Source: an uncultured Clostridia bacterium (lineage in GTDB: Bacteria > Bacillota > Clostridia > TANB77 > CAG-508). Taken from it: a stretch of 16,421 bases of DNA. The stretch is from contig CALYBF010000015.1 of assembly GCA_944393755.1 (NCBI GenBank), positions 1 through 16,421 of the forward strand. Reading direction: 5' to 3'. The notes beneath the pieces are model-generated. The model saw only the letters and a list, made by a program, of their open reading frames with translations. It made no database searches and had not been told where the DNA came from. The position numbers and the translations under genes were made by a program. Below, in pieces: positions 12,991 through 16,421 of this stretch (its first letter is position 1; every line of letters begins with the position of its first letter).

Positions 12991-15117
12991 TTACAAATGT
13001 AATACTCTTTGTTTTATTTCTTTAGTTTTACCAACATTCCAGAAGTTTTCTCCTAAATAACCACAAGTTCTTCTTACAACTGTCATCTTTTTATGGTCTT
13101 TATTTCCACAATTAGGACACTCCCACTCATTATCTTTATTAATAATAATTTCTCCATCAAAACCGCATATATGACAATAATCTGATTTTGTATTAAATTC
13201 TGCATATTGGATATTATCATAAATAAATTTAACAACTGTTTCTAAAGCATCTATATTTTTATTCATATTTGGTATTTCAACATATGAAATACAACCACCT
13301 GTTGATATTTTTTGGAATTCACTTTCAAATTCTAATTTCTTAAAAGCATCTATTTTTTCCCTTACATCTACGTGATATGAATTTGTATAATATCCTTTAT
13401 CTGTAACATCTTTAATTGTTCCAAATCTTTCTTTATCTACCCTAGCAAATCTATAACACAAGCTTTCTGCTGGTGTACCATATAATGCAAAACCTATATT
13501 TGTTTCTTCTTTCCATTTATCTACTGTAGCTTTTAATTTATTCATAACTTTTAATGCAAACTCATGTCCTTTTTCTGTTGTTTGAGATTCCCCTGTCATT
13601 AATTTTGTTGTTTCATATATTCCAATATATCCTAAAGAAATTGATGAATATCCACCATATAGTAATTTATCTATTTTTTCACCTTTTTTTAGTCTTGCAA
13701 TTGCTCCATATTGCCAATGAATTGGGCTTATGTCAGATGTTGTTCCAAGAAGTGCATAATGTCTACACATTAGAGCTTCTTTACATAGTTCTAATCTTTC
13801 TTCTAGTAATTTCCAAAACTTTTCTTCATCCCCATCTGCTATGATTGCAATTTGAGGTAGATTAATACTTACAACTCCTTGATTAAATCTTCCTTCAAAT
13901 TTATAGTTACCATTTTCATCTTTCCAAGGAGATAAAAAGCTTCTGCAACCCATTGGACTAAATACATTTCCTTCATAATTTTCACGCATCTTTTTTGCTG
14001 AAATATAATCTGGATACATTCTTTTTGCAGAACATTTAACAGCAAGTCTTGTTAAATAATCATATTTTCCACCTTTTAAAGAATTAAACTCATCTAAAAC
14101 ATATACAAGTTTTGGAAATGCTGGTGTTATATATACTCCGGCTTCATTTTTTATTCCTTCATATCTTTGTCTTAATACTTCTTCTATTATCATTGCGTTT
14201 TCTTTTATATATGGATCACCTTCTTCTAGATGTAAAAATAATGTTACAAAAGGTGATTGTCCATTTGTTGTCATTAGAGTATTTATTTGATATTGTATTG
14301 TTTGTACTCCTGCTTTTAATTCAGATTTTAGTCTTTCTTGCACTAAATCTTCTATTATACTATTTTTTATTTTACCCTTATATTTTCTCTCAATTTCTGC
14401 TTTAAATTTGTTATAGCTTTTTCTTAAATATTTTCCTAAATGTTTTAAATCAACTGATTGTCCACCATATTGGTTGCTTGCTACTGCTGCTATTATTTGT
14501 GTTACTACAGTACATGCAACTTGGAAACTTTTTGGACTTTCTATCATTTTTCCGTTCATTACTGTACCATTATCTAACATATCTCCGATATTTATTAAGC
14601 AACAATTAAATATCGGTTGTATAAAATAATCTGCATCGTGGAAATGTAAAATTCCTTCTTCGTGTGCTTTTGATATTTTTTCTGGTAATAACATCCTTTT
14701 TGTTAAGTCTCTTGATACTTCTCCTGCTATGTAATCTCTTTGTGTTGATGCTAGCATTGTATTTTTATTTGAGTTTTCTTCTGCTAATTCTTTATTTTCA
14801 TTTCTAATTAGTCCTAAAATTGACTCATCTGTTGTATTTTGTTTTCTTACTAATGCTCTAGTGTAACGATATACTATATATTTTTTTGATAATTCATATT
14901 TTTGGAATTCCATTAGCTTTTGTTCTATTATGTCTTGAATATCTTCTACTAATATTCTTTTTTTGTCCAATTCTTCAATATAATGAATTATCTCATACAT
15001 TTCTTCCTTTGTTGCTCTTTCTTTTGTTTTTACTTCTTTGTTTGCTTTTGAAATTGCTGTTTTTATCTTTTCTCTATCAAAGTCTACAGCTCTTCCGTCT
15101 CTCTTGATTACCTTCAT
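12991..15117 (-). CDS. nrdD: Anaerobic (class III) ribonucleoside-triphosphate reductase
   Basis: A 708-residue glycyl-radical enzyme that reduces ribonucleoside triphosphates to deoxynucleotides without oxygen. The N-terminal ATP cone (about 1-95, MKVIKRDGRAVDFDREKI) provides allosteric control. The body carries the NrdD landmarks HFHDADYF, NTLMTTNGQSPFVTLF and SPMGCRSFLSPW, which contains a candidate radical cysteine. The zinc-ribbon C-terminus has CHIC and CPNC, followed by the glycyl radical site RRTCGYLG (G686). Ribosome binding site AAGGGGGA. The activase gene nrdG, often adjacent, is absent from this window. A Crp/Fnr-type operator centred near -42 suggests positive control. No in-frame CGG occurs in its 708 codons. 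Confidence 0.97.
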   Translation of the reverse strand: MKVIKRDGRAVDFDREKIKTAISKANKEVKTKERATKEEMYEIIHYIEELDKKRILVEDIQDIIEQKLMEFQKYELSKKYIVYRYTRALVRKQNTTDESILGLIRNENKELAEENSNKNTMLASTQRDYIAGEVSRDLTKRMLLPEKISKAHEEGILHFHDADYFIQPIFNCCLINIGDMLDNGTVMNGKMIESPKSFQVACTVVTQIIAAVASNQYGGQSVDLKHLGKYLRKSYNKFKAEIERKYKGKIKNSIIEDLVQERLKSELKAGVQTIQYQINTLMTTNGQSPFVTLFLHLEEGDPYIKENAMIIEEVLRQRYEGIKNEAGVYITPAFPKLVYVLDEFNSLKGGKYDYLTRLAVKCSAKRMYPDYISAKKMRENYEGNVFSPMGCRSFLSPWKDENGNYKFEGRFNQGVVSINLPQIAIIADGDEEKFWKLLEERLELCKEALMCRHYALLGTTSDISPIHWQYGAIARLKKGEKIDKLLYGGYSSISLGYIGIYETTKLMTGESQTTEKGHEFALKVMNKLKATVDKWKEETNIGFALYGTPAESLCYRFARVDKERFGTIKDVTDKGYYTNSYHVDVREKIDAFKKLEFESEFQKISTGGCISYVEIPNMNKNIDALETVVKFIYDNIQYAEFNTKSDYCHICGFDGEIIINKDNEWECPNCGNKDHKKMTVVRRTCGYLGENFWNVGKTKEIKQRVLHL

Positions 15118-15158
15118 TTTACATTTCCCCCTTAAGTGTTTTTATGTTTTACGGTCTT

Positions 15159-15164
15159 ATTATA
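15159..15164 (-). promoter_or_regulatory. Predicted -10 of the nrdD promoter
   Basis: On the minus strand TATAAT (15164-15159). At 17-base spacing the -35 reads AGAAAA, a non-match, which fits an activator-dependent promoter. Transcription would start near 15152, about 35 bases before the ATG. Confidence 0.6.
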
Positions 15165-15185
15165 TATTTTAATTTTTTTGTTTTT

Positions 15186-15203
15186 CTGTTGCAAAAACAA
15201 CAA
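15186..15203. promoter_or_regulatory. Crp/Fnr-type operator upstream of nrdD
   Basis: CTGTTGCAAAAACAACAA differs from the perfect palindrome before the Crp/Fnr gene at only two of 18 positions. Its centre lies about 42 bases upstream of the predicted nrdD transcription start. That is the classical position for class II activation by Crp/Fnr proteins. Confidence 0.7.
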
Positions 15204-15281
15204 ACATTTTTTACCAATTTTCTACATTGCTTTTTTCTAAGATTTACGCCTATTATTACATTTATATTACAAATATATTAC

Positions 15282-15328
15282 GGGGACGTTTCTTTTTGGA
15301 CATTTTGTCCAATTTGGGACACATCTTT
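15282..15328 (+). repeat. Folded repeat element, copy 2 (truncated, inverted)
   Basis: GGGGACGTTTC through GGGACACATCTTT matches the reverse complement of copy 1 with a few differences over about 47 bases, then similarity ends. TTGGACA/TGTCCAA inside it is a perfect hairpin here, whereas copy 1 has a base change in it. The two copies flank nrdD in inverted orientation. Confidence 0.75.
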
Positions 15329-15345
15329 GTTTTATGGGGATTTAT

Positions 15346-15434
15346 AGTAATTTTTTAGATTTAAGCTAACGCTTATCAGCAGTTTTGCTCCCCTTAATTT
15401 CCCCACGCAAAACTGCCTAATCTAAAAAATTACT
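15346..15434. repeat. Y-shaped palindromic element
   Basis: An outer perfect 16-bp stem, AGTAATTTTTTAGATT (15346-15361) with its complement (15419-15434), encloses two hairpins. These are TAAGC/GCTTA around TAAC (15362-15375) and GCAGTTTTGC/GCAAAACTGC (15379-15416) with an 18-base C-rich loop. GGGGA at 15336-15340 could pair with TCCCC in that loop. TAT occurs on both flanks, compatible with a 3-base target duplication. It lies between the diverging nrdD and Crp/Fnr promoters, outside both predicted transcripts. It may be a MITE-like insertion or an unrecognised RNA; I cannot name it. Confidence 0.65.
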
Positions 15435-15451
15435 TATATTCTTTTTATTTT

Positions 15452-15469
15452 TTGTTGCAAAAGCAACAA
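15452..15469. promoter_or_regulatory. Crp/Fnr-type operator in its own promoter
   Basis: TTGTTGCAAAAGCAACAA is a perfect 7-4-7 palindrome. It covers the -35 box of the downstream Crp/Fnr gene, which predicts negative autoregulation by blocking RNA polymerase. Confidence 0.75.
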
Positions 15470-15483
15470 ATATGTATTATAAT
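15455..15483 (+). promoter_or_regulatory. Sigma-A promoter of the Crp/Fnr gene
   Basis: TTGCAA (15455-15460), a 17-base spacer, then TATAAT (15478-15483). The -35 lies within the palindromic operator. Confidence 0.7.
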
Positions 15484-15520
15484 ACTTTTGGTTTTAAAAA
15501 ATTTGTAAAGGATGTTTAAA

Positions 15521-16153
15521 ATGACTACTAGTTTTAATATTAACGAATTTATTTATGATTTTAAAAATTGTTGCAATAAAGTACAGAAAAAGAGTTTTAA
15601 TAGAGGTCAAACTATTACATCATATATTAGAAATAGAAATCAGTTTTGTATTTTAGTTTCTGGTAATGCTGATCTTGTTAGATATGATTTAAATGGTAAT
15701 AGAACAATTATAGAACATTTTTCTGAAAGCGATATTTTTGGCGAAGTGTTTTATTCTATTACTACTAATAATGAGTTATTAGTAGAGGCTAAATCTAAGT
15801 GTGAAGTTTTGATATATAATTATCAAGATATTCATCATAAATGTAATAAAGGATGCAAGTTCCACGAGATACTTTCTGAATATTTACCAGAATTAATTTT
15901 AAATAAGATTACAGACCTGAATATGAGAATTGAACTTTTAACTAAAAGGACTACTAGAGATAAATTACTTGGTTATTTTAATCTACTTTCCACTAAAGCT
16001 TTAAACAAAACTTTTGAAATACCTTTTTCTTTAACAGATTTAGCAGATTATTTAAGTGTTGATAGAAGTGCTATGATGAGAGAATTAAAACTTCTTAAAG
16101 ATGAAAATTTTATTAAAAAGGATAGTAAAAAAATTACTCTTTTATATAAATAA
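15521..16153 (+). CDS. Crp/Fnr-family transcriptional regulator
   Basis: A 210-residue regulator. The N-terminal cyclic-nucleotide-binding-like beta barrel covers about 20-100 (ILVSGNADLVRYDLNGNRTII, SDIFGEVF). The dimerisation helix spans about 115-150, and the winged helix lies at about 170-192 (SLTDLADYLSVDRSAMMRELK). The RxxxExE cAMP-binding pattern of true Crp is absent. Six cysteines are present (17, 18, 43, 94, 108, 112), and CNKGCKFH (108-115) is a recurring motif of clostridial Crp/Fnr proteins. An iron-sulfur or heme sensor role is possible but not shown. The ATG at 15521 is preferred because the ribosome binding site AAAGGA overlaps the earlier ATG at 15512. Matching operators before this gene and nrdD suggest it controls both. 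Confidence 0.9.
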   Translation: MTTSFNINEFIYDFKNCCNKVQKKSFNRGQTITSYIRNRNQFCILVSGNADLVRYDLNGNRTIIEHFSESDIFGEVFYSITTNNELLVEAKSKCEVLIYNYQDIHHKCNKGCKFHEILSEYLPELILNKITDLNMRIELLTKRTTRDKLLGYFNLLSTKALNKTFEIPFSLTDLADYLSVDRSAMMRELKLLKDENFIKKDSKKITLLYK

Positions 16154-16180
16154 AGAATAGATATTTTCCAATCTATTCTT
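16153..16180. terminator. Bidirectional terminator after the Crp/Fnr gene
   Basis: AAGAATAGAT (16153-16162) and ATCTATTCTT (16171-16180) form a perfect 10-bp stem with an 8-base loop. TTTATTTTTA follows on the plus strand. It lies between converging genes. Confidence 0.85.
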
Positions 16181-16187
16181 TTTATTT

Positions 16188-16421
16188 TTATTCTTCACGT
16201 TTTATTTTTTCTATTTCTTCTTTTGTTAAACCAGTAAATTTTTCAATAGATTTTATTTCTACTCCTTCTTTTAACATTTTTCTTACAACTTCTTCTTTTC
16301 CTTCAAAAATGCCTTCTGACATAGCCTCTTTTCTTATATTTTCTTTACCAACATTTTCTAGAAATTTTTCTACTTTTATTGCATCATACATTTCTCTTTC
16401 TTTAGGACTTAGGCTTAGCAT
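16188..16421 (-). CDS. Rpn-family nuclease/transposase-like protein, C-terminal end
   Basis: The last 77 residues of a protein that continues past the right edge. LSPKEREMYDAIKVEKFL and the tail VRKMLKEGVEIKSIEKFTGLTKEEIEKIK match the end of Rpn (recombination-promoting nuclease/putative transposase, PD-(D/E)XK) proteins, in which an EGxxEG helical linker precedes a short helix-turn-helix-like tail. The catalytic domain is outside the window. The ATG at 16421 is probably an internal methionine rather than the start. Confidence 0.7.
   Translation of the reverse strand: MLSLSPKEREMYDAIKVEKFLENVGKENIRKEAMSEGIFEGKEEVVRKMLKEGVEIKSIEKFTGLTKEEIEKIKREE

Noticed and set aside
13554..15107. Leucine-rich plus-strand frames within nrdD
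   Set aside because: These are antisense shadows of a well-conserved gene in AT-rich DNA.

Overview
The window is a low-GC, AT-rich bacterial chromosome segment from the Firmicutes, most likely a spore-forming anaerobic clostridium. The evidence is the spore coat operon cotJABC, a class III (oxygen-sensitive) ribonucleotide reductase under a Crp/Fnr-type regulator, the MurT/GatD lipid II amidation pair, and zinc-type L32. Strong ribosome binding sites and clear sigma-A promoters, several with extended -10 elements, precede many genes.

Layout, left to right: a Fic-fold protein lacking the usual catalytic histidine; a decayed scrap of cotJC beside the intact cotJABC operon (-); a DUF308 membrane protein under a TetR regulator (-); rpmF (-); a DUF5662 protein (-); an AsnB-type asparagine synthetase (+) facing a GT4 glycosyltransferase (-); a YcxB-like membrane protein (+) facing a UMPH-1-like nucleotidase (-); an unknown 101-residue protein (-); the murT-gatD operon (+); two small genes (-); a folded repeat; nrdD (-); a 400-base control region with a second repeat copy and a Y-shaped palindrome; a Crp/Fnr regulator (+); and the end of an Rpn-family gene (-).

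The main observation is a recoding pattern. Three genes (asparagine synthetase, glycosyltransferase, gatD) are broken by five apparent +1 frameshifts. At every one the zero-frame codon is CGG, and skipping its C yields a GGN glycine codon at a position where glycine is expected. I checked every CGG I could find in the other recognised genes. None is in frame, except one codon in a small, compositionally different gene at 12599-12820. The sequence therefore suggests that CGG is not a normal arginine codon here. Either it triggers an efficient +1 shift, or CGGN is read as a four-base glycine codon. If so, the three genes are functional, and I annotate them as full-length recoded CDSs of 615, 478 and 249 residues.

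A second system is regulatory. An 18-base palindrome, TTGTTGCAAAAGCAACAA, overlaps the -35 of the Crp/Fnr gene. A near-identical copy is centred about 42 bases upstream of the predicted nrdD start of transcription. This suggests an autorepressed regulator that activates anaerobic deoxynucleotide synthesis. Two inverted copies of a folded repeat also flank nrdD.
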